A stretch of DNA of 44,654 nt from Candidatus Tayloriibacteriota bacterium (GTDB lineage Bacteria > Patescibacteriota > Minisyncoccia > Phycocordibacterales > SIBU01), in assembly GCA_009695005.1 (NCBI GenBank), contig SIBU01000007.1, positions 1 to 44,654 on the forward strand, given 5' to 3'. The notes below the pieces were generated by a model. That model was not told the DNA's origin. It was given only the letters and a program-made list of their open reading frames with translations, and searched no databases. The translations under genes were made by a program, and so were the position numbers. Shown piece by piece: positions 29,824-39,154 of the stretch. Every line of letters begins with the position of its first letter. Position 1 is the stretch's first letter.

Positions 29824-30096
29824 TTATTTTCTTTTTAGTTTATAAACTTTGAGAATTTCCTCCTTTGCCTTTTTTGTTTGTCCAGATTTTATTTGATCCA
29901 AAATACAACCGCTCAAGTGTCTTTCGAGTAATAAATCTTCGACATTCGACAGACCCTGTTTTACCGCCGATGTCTGAGTTATCACGTCTATACAATACAC
30001 TCCCTTTTCAACCATTTCTTGAAGTCCGCGAATTTGCCCCTCAAGAATTTTAAGCCTACGAGTAATTTTTTGATTATTGTTTTCGGAATGTTTCAT
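29824..30096 (-). CDS. CsoR/RcnR-family metal-sensing repressor; likely start at 30096, not 30153
   Basis: RRLKILEGQIRGLQEMVEKGVYCIDVITQTSAVKQGLSNVEDLLLERHL; the extended ORF start would span the operator palindrome. Confidence 0.88.
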   Translation of the reverse strand: MKHSENNNQKITRRLKILEGQIRGLQEMVEKGVYCIDVITQTSAVKQGLSNVEDLLLERHLSGCILDQIKSGQTKKAKEEILKVYKLKRK

Positions 30097-30106
30097 ACTG
30101 AATATG

Positions 30107-30128
30107 CTATACCCCCTAGGGGGTATAG
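30107..30128. promoter_or_regulatory. Probable CsoR-type operator: 22-bp perfect palindrome
   Basis: ctataccccctagggggtatag, about 10 bp upstream of the proposed csoR start. Confidence 0.8.
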
Positions 30129-30182
30129 TCAAGTCGTAAACATGTGTGGACAACTTTTAACTTAAAGAATTTAAATTGCTGA

Positions 30183-30254
30183 GCCACTTCTCGGGATCGA
30201 ACCGAGGACCCCCACTTTACGAAAGTGGTGCTCTACCAACTGAGCTAAAGTGGC
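30183..30254 (-). tRNA. tRNA-Thr (CGT)
   Basis: GCCACTT-TA-GCTCAGTTGGTAGAGC-A-CCACT-TTCGTAA-AGTGG-...-GGTTCGATCC-...-AAGTGGC cloverleaf on minus strand. Confidence 0.93.
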
Positions 30255-30256
30255 AA

Positions 30257-30664
30257 TTATTTCGAGAAATATTTTTCAAGTGCCTTGAAATGACCCCCTC
30301 TATCGTCAACGTCATCATAAGTAGCCTTATCTACCCATTGAAATGAATCATGTTCATTACTAAGCTTAACCTCACCTGAAACAAACTCACATCGATAACC
30401 AACAAGAAAAACTTGCTTTCCTGCATTACGATGACCAGATTTAAATTCAAAATACCAAGTCACAAAAGGATCTCCGATTTTAATCTCAAGCCCCGTCTCT
30501 TCACGCACTTCGCGCCTCAGAGATTCCTCAAAATCATTTTCGCCAATCTGAATCTTTCCACCAGGAAAGTCCAATTTACTATTCGGATCATTCAAAACAG
30601 GAACACTCCCGCTCTTATTTATAAATGCTTTTTGACCAACATAAAATAACTTATCATCCGCCAT
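30257..30664 (-). CDS. NUDIX hydrolase
   Basis: Nudix box GGKIQIGENDFEESLRREVREETGLEI. Confidence 0.9.
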   Translation of the reverse strand: MADDKLFYVGQKAFINKSGSVPVLNDPNSKLDFPGGKIQIGENDFEESLRREVREETGLEIKIGDPFVTWYFEFKSGHRNAGKQVFLVGYRCEFVSGEVKLSNEHDSFQWVDKATYDDVDDRGGHFKALEKYFSK

Positions 30665-30665
30665 G

Positions 30666-30738
30666 AGCCGTTGATCGGGATTGAACCGATGACCTCGTCA
30701 TTACCAATGACGTGCTCTACCAACTGAGCTACAACGGC
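30666..30738 (-). tRNA. tRNA-Thr (GGT)
   Basis: GCCGTTGTAGCTCAGTTGGTAGAGCACGTCATTGGTAATGACGAGGTCATCGGTTCAATCCCGATCAACGGC on minus strand; anticodon loop TTGGTAA. Confidence 0.93.
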
Positions 30739-30798
30739 TTATTAAATTCTCAACTCCCAAAGAGTATTACATTTTAATGTTTTTTTCAATCTCTTAAT

Positions 30799-30838
30799 AA
30801 AAATCACCCAGAAGCCCGTGGGCTCCTGGGTGATTTTT
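30799..30838. terminator. Bidirectional intrinsic terminator
   Basis: aaaaatcacccagaagcccgtgggctcctgggtgattttt hairpin downstream of 30849..31568. Confidence 0.8.
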
Positions 30839-30848
30839 AAAGTGCAGA

Positions 30849-31568
30849 CTATTGAGTTGTAGTTGTAATAGTTGAGGTAGCTGAAGGAGCCGCGGTTTTA
30901 ACAGCCGGTGCTGGCTTAGCAGCAATTTCAGCCTGCTTAAATGCATCATTTGCTGCCTTTACAGAAACATTATAAGCGTCTCTGGCAGCTTGTGCGGCAG
31001 TCTTGTATGCATCCCTGGCAACCTGTACAGCCGCCTTATTCGCATCACGTGCAGCCTTTTCAGCCTCTACTGAATTATTAGTCTTTGCAGCGGTCATTGC
31101 AGTATTCATGACATCTTTAGCTGACTTTAGAGCTGTGTCTCTTGTCGCGGTAGCAGAATCAAGCGCCGCCTTCATTGCAGTTCTAGCTGTCTCCAAAGCA
31201 GTTATCCGAGTTTTTCTTGCGGCCTCCATAGCTTCCTTTCTTGCCTCTTGAGTAGCTTTAACGGTTTCTTTAACCTGCATTCTGGATTGTTCTTTCGTCT
31301 CTCTTAGTTGCTCTCTCGTATCTTTAATTTGCTCTTTAGCCTTATTTTTTATTTCTTTGATCTGTTCTTTAGAATTTGAGACTGCCTCCTTGCGAACCTC
31401 TACCGCTTCTTTACGCGCCTCACTAATAGCCTTTACGGGCCTTACGGTTGGAAGTGGCTTTGGAGGAGGAACGTTACCTACTGAAGGAGCTTGTGCAAAC
31501 GCAAAAGTCGCAGAAAACAACATAACTCCCGATGCCAAACTAACTGCTAATTTTTCTTTATTTATCAT
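30849..31568 (-). CDS. Exported Ala/Lys-rich coiled-coil protein
   Basis: Signal peptide SLASGVMLFSATFAFAQAP; heptad-like repeats AAKTNNSVEAEKAARDANKAAVQVARDAYKTAAQAARDAYN. Confidence 0.75.
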   Translation of the reverse strand: MINKEKLAVSLASGVMLFSATFAFAQAPSVGNVPPPKPLPTVRPVKAISEARKEAVEVRKEAVSNSKEQIKEIKNKAKEQIKDTREQLRETKEQSRMQVKETVKATQEARKEAMEAARKTRITALETARTAMKAALDSATATRDTALKSAKDVMNTAMTAAKTNNSVEAEKAARDANKAAVQVARDAYKTAAQAARDAYNVSVKAANDAFKQAEIAAKPAPAVKTAAPSATSTITTTTQ

Positions 31569-31629
31569 ATTTTAATATTTTAATGCTTATAATCTAACGC
31601 TTTAAAGTATAGCATATTATCCTTTTTTT

Positions 31630-32403
31630 TTAAACAATCGTTTTAAGTAACTTTCTGTGTATAACTGCATTAGAACTCATAAGAAAATTCCCATTAAAAT
31701 CATTTTTTTCTGACGTTCCATTCAAATCAGTAACCACACAGCCGGCCTCCTTTGCAATAAGCTTTCCGGCAAGAAAATCATGCAATTCGGTATTCAAATT
31801 TATTAATGTTTCAATTTTTCCAGAGGCCAATAAACATATATCAGAGGCTACAGACCAACTGACAAGCACTCGCTTCATCTTTGTAGTCATACTACTTAGG
31901 AATTTTATGATAACTGGCTTCGGACAGTGATAGCCACAGACAAAAGCACTAGTACTTCTATCAAGCGTAACCTCAACAGACGGTTTTAGTTTTTGATTAT
32001 TACAAAAGGCTCCCTCTCCCTTAACTGCCCGATACACCAAATCATGTAATGGTAAATAAACCAGTCCAAATATGGTTTCCGTACCTTTTACTAAGGCGAT
32101 TGAAACTGAAAAATTTGGAATACCCAAGGCAAAATTGTTTGTACCATCGAGAGGATCGATATAAAAAGTATAATCGGATTTTTTATCGATAAACCCACAC
32201 TCCTCCGAGAAAATATTGTATGTTGGAAAAGTCCTCTCCAAAATTGCCAATATCGCCTTCTCTGAACCAATGTCTGCTTCAGTTCTAAAATCCGCAGCGA
32301 CACTTTTCTCAGTAATTGTTAGAGTTTTCCCAAAATAGCTTTGAATCACTTTTCCTCCGGCTTTGGCCGCCCGGACAATTGATTGTTGATCTTTTAATTT
32401 CAT
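31630..32403 (-). CDS. Inositol monophosphatase family protein
   Basis: DFRTEADIGSEKAIL, SEECG, YIDPLDGTNNFALGIPNFSVSIAL, SWSVASDICLLASGKIE. Confidence 0.92.
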   Translation of the reverse strand: MKLKDQQSIVRAAKAGGKVIQSYFGKTLTITEKSVAADFRTEADIGSEKAILAILERTFPTYNIFSEECGFIDKKSDYTFYIDPLDGTNNFALGIPNFSVSIALVKGTETIFGLVYLPLHDLVYRAVKGEGAFCNNQKLKPSVEVTLDRSTSAFVCGYHCPKPVIIKFLSSMTTKMKRVLVSWSVASDICLLASGKIETLINLNTELHDFLAGKLIAKEAGCVVTDLNGTSEKNDFNGNFLMSSNAVIHRKLLKTIV

Positions 32404-32605
32404 AAATTGAATCGTAACACAAAAAGCCCTTTTGGAGGTTTTTGCTGTGGAACTTACTGGACGACATCAGAAATGATGTTTAAGAAAAAAAACACTACAA
32501 TCTATATTCCAACATTTTCCCTGCGGTGCGATTCATTTATTATCTACTAATAAATGTACTGAACTTTTTCTTCACTTTCTTTTCTAAACACCTAGACATC
32601 AAATT

Positions 32606-33670
32606 TTAATGCGTACTTACATATTCTAATACATCATTGACAGCGTTTTTTATTTCAATACTTTTAAAGGGTTCCTTATTAAAAATAACCTTTTTTACTA
32701 AATCTACAGAATCTGTGTCACGCATTTTTAACAGCAACGATTTAACCAACGGAGCATAACTTGCGTCTCTACCCTTTGCCCAATCGATAATTTCTTTAGT
32801 CGCAATAGAGCTACCCATGGCTGCAAGTGTTTTTGCACATATTATCAATTCTAAATTACCCACTTCTTGATCTCGAAGGCCTTTTGCTAATACTGCGATT
32901 GCTCTAGGATTTCTTGTTTTCAAAAGCGCAAACCGAGCAGAATTTGAAGGGCCTTCTCCTTTTTTTATAGCATCCTCTAACAGTAAAGCTATTCCGGTTG
33001 GTGCACCGATACCTGCGAGAGTTGAAGACAACGTCCAAACATTTGTGTTATTACTTTTAACACTATTTTTGTAAGCAGCTTCAAGAATGGGCGATAATTC
33101 TTCGTTAAATCTATCCCCCCAACGCATGTCGGCGCTACGGCTAATTGCTTGTTGATATTCTGCAGTTAATTTACTATCTGTATCAGTTAGCAAATTTTCA
33201 ATTATGATTTTTAAAGCGCCAGTGGTCGCGGTATCTCCCAATACTCTAATGAGACTAATTTTAATGTCTCTATCAATTTTGGGGTCATGAAGAGCTGAAG
33301 CAAACTTGGAATAAATTGGTGATATTTTTTGCTCGGAATCAGTTTGTAATTTGGAACTTATGATTGGGCCAATATCTCTTGGGTTTTCTCCACTCAATAG
33401 TCTATCAAGCAAACCACTAAGGTTAGACGTCTCTAGGTTATCATTAGTTTGTCTGCTCTCAGCTAATATCTTATTTCGTTGGTCGACAGACAGTGAAGAT
33501 AAAGAAGGCGTAGTGTATGTATTGTTTACTTGTTGAGTATCGCCTCCAACCGCTTGAGGAATTAGAGCATTTTGAATCTTTTTTGAATAAAAATATACAC
33601 CACCCAAAATAGATAAAATGACGAGAATTACTAATAGTAGAGTAATTAAACTTTTCTGTGTATTTTTCAT
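32606..33670 (-). CDS. Membrane-anchored HEAT-repeat-like protein
   Basis: N-terminal TM; helical repeats ISLIRVLGDTATTGALKIIIENLL, RFALLKTRNPRAIAVLAKGLRD. Confidence 0.65.
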   Translation of the reverse strand: MKNTQKSLITLLLVILVILSILGGVYFYSKKIQNALIPQAVGGDTQQVNNTYTTPSLSSLSVDQRNKILAESRQTNDNLETSNLSGLLDRLLSGENPRDIGPIISSKLQTDSEQKISPIYSKFASALHDPKIDRDIKISLIRVLGDTATTGALKIIIENLLTDTDSKLTAEYQQAISRSADMRWGDRFNEELSPILEAAYKNSVKSNNTNVWTLSSTLAGIGAPTGIALLLEDAIKKGEGPSNSARFALLKTRNPRAIAVLAKGLRDQEVGNLELIICAKTLAAMGSSIATKEIIDWAKGRDASYAPLVKSLLLKMRDTDSVDLVKKVIFNKEPFKSIEIKNAVNDVLEYVSTH

Positions 33671-33873
33671 ACAATGAAATTATACCAAGTTAGACCCAAT
33701 AAATCCCTCGGTTAAGGGATTGGATGAGTGAATTTAATTGGCTCGGACTAGCGGACGGCTTTGTTTACCCATGAACAAAGACAAAAAATGCCCTGTGGTG
33801 CGACACAAGAACCAGCTTTGAGATGAGAAATAATGCTACTATCCACATTCCTATATTTCACCCTACCTTGTGT

Positions 33874-35136
33874 TTATAAAGATTTTACTCCTATATCCTT
33901 CCTAAATTGCATTCCTTTAAAATCGATAGTATTAACTGCTTTATAGGTTTTATTCAAAGAATTTTTCAAAGTCCTACCAGTAGACGTCACATTGATAACT
34001 CGCCCACCATTAGTTACAAATTTATTTTTAACTTTTTTAGTGCCGGCATGAAATACAAAAACACTAGTGCCTTTGATATCACTTATCCATTTAATTGATA
34101 AGCCATTTTTATATTTTCCTGGATATCCGCCTGAAGCAAGCACGACACAAGAAGCACTTTCCTTTTTCCATTTAATTTTAGTTTTAGATAACCTCCCCTC
34201 AATACAAGAAAACAAAATGTCCAGCAAATCATTTTCTAATAGTCTCATGTACACTTGAGTCTCTGGGTCGCCAAACCGAGCATTAAATTCAATTACCTTT
34301 GGACCTTGTTTTGTGACCATAATTCCTGGATAAAGAACTCCTACAAATTTTCTATTTCTTTTCTCTAATCCTTTGATTGTAGGTTTAACAATTTTTTTAT
34401 GAATCTCCAGCATCAATTTTTTAGTTACCCAAGGTAAGGGTGAAATGGTTCCCATTCCTCCTGTATTTGGACCACTATCACTATCAAAAATTCTCTTATG
34501 GTCTTGCGACGACGGAAATAATTTAGTTGTTTTTCCATCAGAAAAAGCGTGAATAGAGATTTCTTTTCCCGTTAAGTATTCCTCAATTACTACCCGACTT
34601 CCAGCATTGCCATAAATCTTCTTCTTCATCATTTCCTTTAAAGCAGACTCTGCTTCAAGAAATGACTTAGCAATAACAACTCCTTTTCCTGAAGCTAAAC
34701 CGTCAGCCTTTATTACTAAAGGAAATTTCTGCTTTTTTATGTAGCTATTAGCTTTTTCAAAATTATTAAATATTGCAAATTTTGCCGTAGGAATGCCTTC
34801 CTCAATCATAAATTGTTTAGCAAAAGACTTTGACCATTCAATTTCTGACGCAATCTTTGTTGGACCAAATACCTTTATATTTTTCTTTTGCAAACTATCA
34901 GCAAGTCCCTCTGCTAGATATTGGTCGGGACCAATAACAACAAGGTTTATTTTGTTTTTCTTTGCCCAGGATCCTACCTTTTGGTGGTTTGAGTTATCAA
35001 TCTGTATGTTCTTTCCGATCAAACTTGTTCCTCCGTTTCCAGGAGAAAAATATATTTTCTTTACTTTCTTTGATTGTTTTAATTTCCATCCAATAGAGTG
35101 CTCTCTTCCTCCACCACCAATAATTAGGATTCTCAT
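33874..35136 (-). CDS. purD: Phosphoribosylamine-glycine ligase
   Basis: MRILIIGGGGREHSIGWKL, FPLVIKADGLASGKGVVIA, SGPNTGGMGTISP, FNARFGDPETQVYM. Confidence 0.96.
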   Translation of the reverse strand: MRILIIGGGGREHSIGWKLKQSKKVKKIYFSPGNGGTSLIGKNIQIDNSNHQKVGSWAKKNKINLVVIGPDQYLAEGLADSLQKKNIKVFGPTKIASEIEWSKSFAKQFMIEEGIPTAKFAIFNNFEKANSYIKKQKFPLVIKADGLASGKGVVIAKSFLEAESALKEMMKKKIYGNAGSRVVIEEYLTGKEISIHAFSDGKTTKLFPSSQDHKRIFDSDSGPNTGGMGTISPLPWVTKKLMLEIHKKIVKPTIKGLEKRNRKFVGVLYPGIMVTKQGPKVIEFNARFGDPETQVYMRLLENDLLDILFSCIEGRLSKTKIKWKKESASCVVLASGGYPGKYKNGLSIKWISDIKGTSVFVFHAGTKKVKNKFVTNGGRVINVTSTGRTLKNSLNKTYKAVNTIDFKGMQFRKDIGVKSL

Positions 35137-35359
35137 GAAAAAATTATACCAGTTCTTAAGTTCAATCAGTATACAGAAAAAGAACCATATTTCTATGGCT
35201 CTTTTTCTATGTACAGATTAGTGAATGACCTTGTTTACTTATGAGTAAAGCAAACTAGAAAACAAGAAATGCCCTTGTGGTGCGAAGTCGGAACTGCCAT
35301 AAGACAGCATAGTGGTTATATCTATATATCAATTTAAGCAGCTTCAAATCTTTTACTAG

Positions 35360-35896
35360 TTATTTCATTAATTCATTTAATTTTCTCACTGTATTTATAC
35401 TTCGCACTGTTATTTGTTTTGACAACTTACCATTGGTAAATTTGTATACGGTGTCCTTGCTCCAATACTTTAACTCCACATTCCACAGTATTGCACCGGG
35501 AACATATTTCACCTGATCTACTTTTAGATTAACACCTACTAACTTCAAAATATCGGGGTAATCTATATCTGCCCACAGAAAAGCAACATGTGGGCGCATG
35601 CCAAGTTCGCTTATCCAAGATACGGGTATATTATCCAAAATCTTTTCTATGTTTTTTATATCACGCACCATGACCCTTATCTCAAGTTTAAATTCTTTTA
35701 AAATTTCTTTTTCTATTTTATCAGTAATATTCTTTACGTTTTTACTAGTGTCTGAAAAAATAACATTTCCTGAATTTAGATAAGTAGACACATTTGAAAA
35801 TTCTAAAGATTCAAAAGATTTCTTTAGTCTCACCATCTCTACTTTATTATTTCCACCAATATTAACACCACGAAGGAAGGCTACGTATTTGATCAT
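35360..35896 (-). CDS. DUF1697 family protein
   Basis: IKYVAFLRGVNIGGNNKVEMVRLKKSFESLEFSNVSTYLNSGNVIFS. Confidence 0.9.
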   Translation of the reverse strand: MIKYVAFLRGVNIGGNNKVEMVRLKKSFESLEFSNVSTYLNSGNVIFSDTSKNVKNITDKIEKEILKEFKLEIRVMVRDIKNIEKILDNIPVSWISELGMRPHVAFLWADIDYPDILKLVGVNLKVDQVKYVPGAILWNVELKYWSKDTVYKFTNGKLSKQITVRSINTVRKLNELMK

Positions 35897-36136
35897 ATTT
35901 CTATATATTTTATTTATTCTTATATTGCTCTAGACCCGGATTTTTCTCGGCATCCTTCAGCAAACACAAATACAAATACAAATACAAAAATACCAGTTAT
36001 TGCCAAACCTAGATAGAGATACGCTGTTATCCTGGTATCAGTTAAAAATTAATTCGATTCATATTTTTATTATACCAGTTCCCCATCCAACCCCCTTGCA
36101 TAAAAAAAGAACCATATTTCTATGGTTATTTTTCGA

Positions 36137-36152
36137 TGCGCGGCTGGCCGGA
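36137..36152. repeat. 16-bp direct repeat matching the tRNA-Asp 3' end (candidate left attachment site)
   Basis: tgcgcggctggccgga identical to 44219-44234. Confidence 0.5.
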
Positions 36153-36293
36153 GTTTTGCCTCCGACTTTTTCCTCGTCGCCACTCAGAAAAGTCTAGGCG
36201 CCGACTCGCGGTCCCGCTTGCTAGCTGGAGCCCTCGCTCCGGCGTTCAAATCCGGACGTGAGACGCGCAGGCGTCTCACTCCAGCCACACAGC

Positions 36294-36318
36294 AAAAAAG
36301 CCCCGAAGGGCTTTTTTG
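36294..36318. terminator. Bidirectional intrinsic terminator
   Basis: aaaaaagcccc-gaa-ggggcttttttg-type hairpin (agcaaaaaagccccgaagggcttttttgt). Confidence 0.7.
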
Positions 36319-36431
36319 TCTGCGCGGACTGGTGGACGATGTTAGAACCAGCTTTGAACGAGGAAATAACACTCTTATCTATTTTCCAACACTTTTGAGA
36401 GTATAGTGCCACACTTGCTCCCCATAATTTA

Positions 36432-36923
36432 TCAAAATCGTCTTTTGGCTTTCTTACGAAAATCACCTTTATCTGTATCATAGTGAGATTCTCGGGTGGC
36501 GATTAAATAAAAAGTCTTGTCTTTCACAAGTGAAAAGTAAAAGAGTCGCACATCAATACTTTTATTGTGATGCACATATTTTATTTCCTTTATTTCAGCA
36601 TCTTCCCCTAAACCCCGAAATAAAGTCTTGTATTCACCATCACAAGTAACCTTTTTGATTTCTGCCTTACCTGAATTGGCTGAATAATTGTCCTCACTGG
36701 TAAAGTAAATACCAACGTCTCTTAAAGTTGTAAGAACTACTTTAGCGTTGTTAGGGTTCATTCCGTCCATTTGACATTCATCTTGTTTATAGCGCGCAAA
36801 AGAAATCCGATAGCGTTTGGCTTCGGGGTCTTCATCTTCTTGAGGAAGAATGGGGACAGTTTCAGGTATGTCTTGGGTACCTTTCTGAACTTCCCCAGAT
36901 TCTGGGGTAGGAATAAGAGACAT
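36432..36923 (-). CDS. Hypothetical protein; candidate toxin partner of the Panacea protein
   Basis: 5-bp gap downstream of 36929..37423; C-terminal IDVRLFYFSLVKDKTFYLIATRESHYDTDKGDFRKKAKRRF resembles RelE/HigB-like ends. Confidence 0.5.
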   Translation of the reverse strand: MSLIPTPESGEVQKGTQDIPETVPILPQEDEDPEAKRYRISFARYKQDECQMDGMNPNNAKVVLTTLRDVGIYFTSEDNYSANSGKAEIKKVTCDGEYKTLFRGLGEDAEIKEIKYVHHNKSIDVRLFYFSLVKDKTFYLIATRESHYDTDKGDFRKKAKRRF

Positions 36924-36928
36924 TTTAT

Positions 36929-37423
36929 TTAAGAACTAGGAGCAAGCTTCTGTTTGTAGAAATTTCGCATACTTTCAAAAGTGATTTCATTTTCAGAAAC
37001 AATATGCGGTTCAAGGCCTTGTCTAGCTTTCTGCCACGGTTCCTCTGAGTGAGTTAAGTACTCCAAATACGGTGCATCATACTTAGAATAAATTGACCAG
37101 ACTTGGTCAATAATAGAAGTGGCCTCCTTCGGAAGACCTTTCACCATTTCAGAGGTAACATTTTTGACAATGGGTTCAGCCCCAAACTCTTTGTATGCAA
37201 GATAAACGGATTTCACGGCTGGTCCATGTATCCACGCCTCTATTCTGTCATCAAACAGTTTCTTATTTTGAAGTGCGGCGGACCACGCTTGCGTATAGTA
37301 AAGCAATTTCTGTAACTTCTTATTGGTTATCGGCTTACCTTCCTGCTTGGCTTTAAGCAGAATATAGTCCGCAACCATCAAAGCATTTATTGGTTTTTGA
37401 GAGGTCATAGGTTGCATATACAT
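36929..37423 (-). CDS. Panacea-domain (DUF4065, SocA/GepA-like) protein, probable antitoxin
   Basis: ALMVADYILLKAKQEGKPITNKKLQKLLYYTQAWSAALQNKKLFDDRIEAWIHGPAVKSVYLAYKEFG. Confidence 0.9.
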   Translation of the reverse strand: MYMQPMTSQKPINALMVADYILLKAKQEGKPITNKKLQKLLYYTQAWSAALQNKKLFDDRIEAWIHGPAVKSVYLAYKEFGAEPIVKNVTSEMVKGLPKEATSIIDQVWSIYSKYDAPYLEYLTHSEEPWQKARQGLEPHIVSENEITFESMRNFYKQKLAPSS

Positions 37424-37491
37424 TATAGCCGAATCATCTTACATTTACTTACCGAATTGTCCACACCCCCCCCCATATACCCCCCGCTGTT

Positions 37492-37809
37492 TTAAGAGCG
37501 AATTGGCAAGGATTTGGGGAGTTTTTCATGCGCCTTATAAACACACGCAAGGTCAGCATCATAAATACGAACATCATAGCCTGCATCCCATTCATACCAT
37601 TCTGGTTGCGTTTTAGCGTTGGGGTTCAAAGCCCCAAACAATCTATCTGCCAAAGCAACAACCTTTTCGTAACTACTATAGGGGGCATACCCTCCAGTGA
37701 GCCACGCATACCGCCACTCATCTTCAAAGAAGTCTGCGTAGTGGTACGCGTCAAACAAATCTATGATTGCCAGTTTGAAAGGTGGTTTTCCATCTTTTCT
37801 TGTTTCCAT
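37492..37809 (-). CDS. Hypothetical protein (likely start METRKDGK at 37809)
   Basis: ORF 37492..37866; IIDLFDAYHYADFFEDEWRYAWLTGGYAPYSSYEKVVALADRLFGAL. Confidence 0.5.
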   Translation of the reverse strand: METRKDGKPPFKLAIIDLFDAYHYADFFEDEWRYAWLTGGYAPYSSYEKVVALADRLFGALNPNAKTQPEWYEWDAGYDVRIYDADLACVYKAHEKLPKSLPIRS

Positions 37810-37886
37810 TGTAATTTTTATTAGTCTTTTGCCTGTTATCGTAATAATCGCTGTTATTTTTAACAACCCGACACAAAGAACAGATG

Positions 37887-38462
37887 TTATTTAATTCTTT
37901 CAAGGGCCTTTGTCATGCCCTCCAAATCATCCGCCAGAGGGGTTTCAAGCCAACCCCCCAAAACAGCCCGTAGCACCCCAAGATAATTCTTGACCAGTTT
38001 TTCCTTCGGCGCGTTGAAGTTGGCAAAGACTTTTTCGCCATACCTTGCGTAATCATCAAGAAGTTCGGAAACATTGCTGATAGTGTCTGCGGACTTTACC
38101 AAGAGAGCGTCATGGGAAAAGGTTTTGATATGCTCGAGAGCTTCCTTTTTTCTTTCTTCCCAAGATAGAGCTTTGTTTTGTTCGGTTACGTTCAAAACAA
38201 GGTCCGCCACATTTTTACCAAATTTTTCAGTAAGCATTTCTGGCGTTACCTTCTTTTCCGAAGAGCTGTCCTCAATGGTATCGTGAAGAATACCCGCAAT
38301 CACAACATCCTCGTTTACCCCTGCTAGAGCCAAAATAAGGCCCACAGAAAGCGGATGCGTGATATACGCTATGTCTTTTCCTTTGCGTGTTTGTTTCTGG
38401 TAAACCTCGTGGGTTTTCGTGGCGAACTTAATCGCATCTTGTATTTTTTTAGTGTAAATCAT
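37887..38462 (-). CDS. HD-domain hydrolase, RelA/SpoT-hydrolase-like (small alarmone hydrolase type)
   Basis: AYITHPLSVGLILALAGVNEDVVIAGILHDTIEDSS; ALLVKSADTISNVSEL; likely start at internal Met 38462. Confidence 0.85.
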   Translation of the reverse strand: MIYTKKIQDAIKFATKTHEVYQKQTRKGKDIAYITHPLSVGLILALAGVNEDVVIAGILHDTIEDSSSEKKVTPEMLTEKFGKNVADLVLNVTEQNKALSWEERKKEALEHIKTFSHDALLVKSADTISNVSELLDDYARYGEKVFANFNAPKEKLVKNYLGVLRAVLGGWLETPLADDLEGMTKALERIK

Positions 38463-38494
38463 ATTTTTTGTTTGTAATCTGCTAATGCCCCCAG

Positions 38495-38675
38495 AGCTTT
38501 CGTTGCGGACTAGACAAACAAAAAAGCGACTAAGAGATTTAATCGAGCTCGACAGCTCCATGAAATCTCCCAACCGCTTTAATGGTCAGTCGTTTATATC
38601 TTGTGGTTCCTTACAGATTTCCCAAGTCGCCTACCCTTGCGGGAGACATAAACGGTCCGCATTAAGTGCGCGGAC
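38495..38675 (-). ncRNA. Candidate structured leader with terminator-like hairpin upstream of the HD gene
   Basis: minus strand GTCCGC..GCGGAC hairpin, CGTTTAT..ATAAACG pair, GAGATTT..GAGCT-GTCG-AGCTC..AAATCTC..CGC then TTTTTT. Confidence 0.5.
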
Positions 38676-38806
38676 TACAAGTTGATAACTCAATGAACTA
38701 CTTACATAGTATAGCATAATTTACGACATTCTGCTAGTTTGTGTTAGCTAAATCTAACAGGATATTTTCTTTTATACCTGGATTAAACTGGTCCGTCTCG
38801 GTCTGG

Positions 38807-39154
38807 CTAAACTTCAAGATTGTTAGGTAATTCACCCCGAATAATATTCTCAAGTTCAATTAGTTGTTGTTGGAGTTCTTCAAAACTTGAGCAATTTGCG
38901 ATTTTTTTAGTTAAAACCTGCGAGAAATCGCCCTCCTTGAAAAACCATCCATGCAAATATTTCGCATCTTGATTATATATGGCCCAAATTAAATTCTTTG
39001 TATTAAACATTTGTAGGAAGCTACTGTCTTTGTGCAATTTCCATACCCTTATTTTATTAGCTAGACCATTTTGGTACTTAACAAAAAGGCGAATATCAAA
39101 ATCAGAGAAACTGATAATTGACTGGTGAGGTGTTTGTCGTTTGACGGTAGCCAT
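38807..39154 (-). CDS. Hypothetical protein
   Basis: Coherent 115-aa ORF. Confidence 0.5.
   Translation of the reverse strand: MATVKRQTPHQSIISFSDFDIRLFVKYQNGLANKIRVWKLHKDSSFLQMFNTKNLIWAIYNQDAKYLHGWFFKEGDFSQVLTKKIANCSSFEELQQQLIELENIIRGELPNNLEV

Noticed and set aside
31003-31575. Plus-strand ORFs antisense to the Ala-rich coiled-coil gene
   Set aside because: Mirror of repetitive codons; no independent support.
36221-36260. tRNA-like T-arm (ccggcgttcaaatccgg)
   Set aside because: No acceptor, D or anticodon arms could be assembled around it; only the local 12-bp similarity to tRNA is real.
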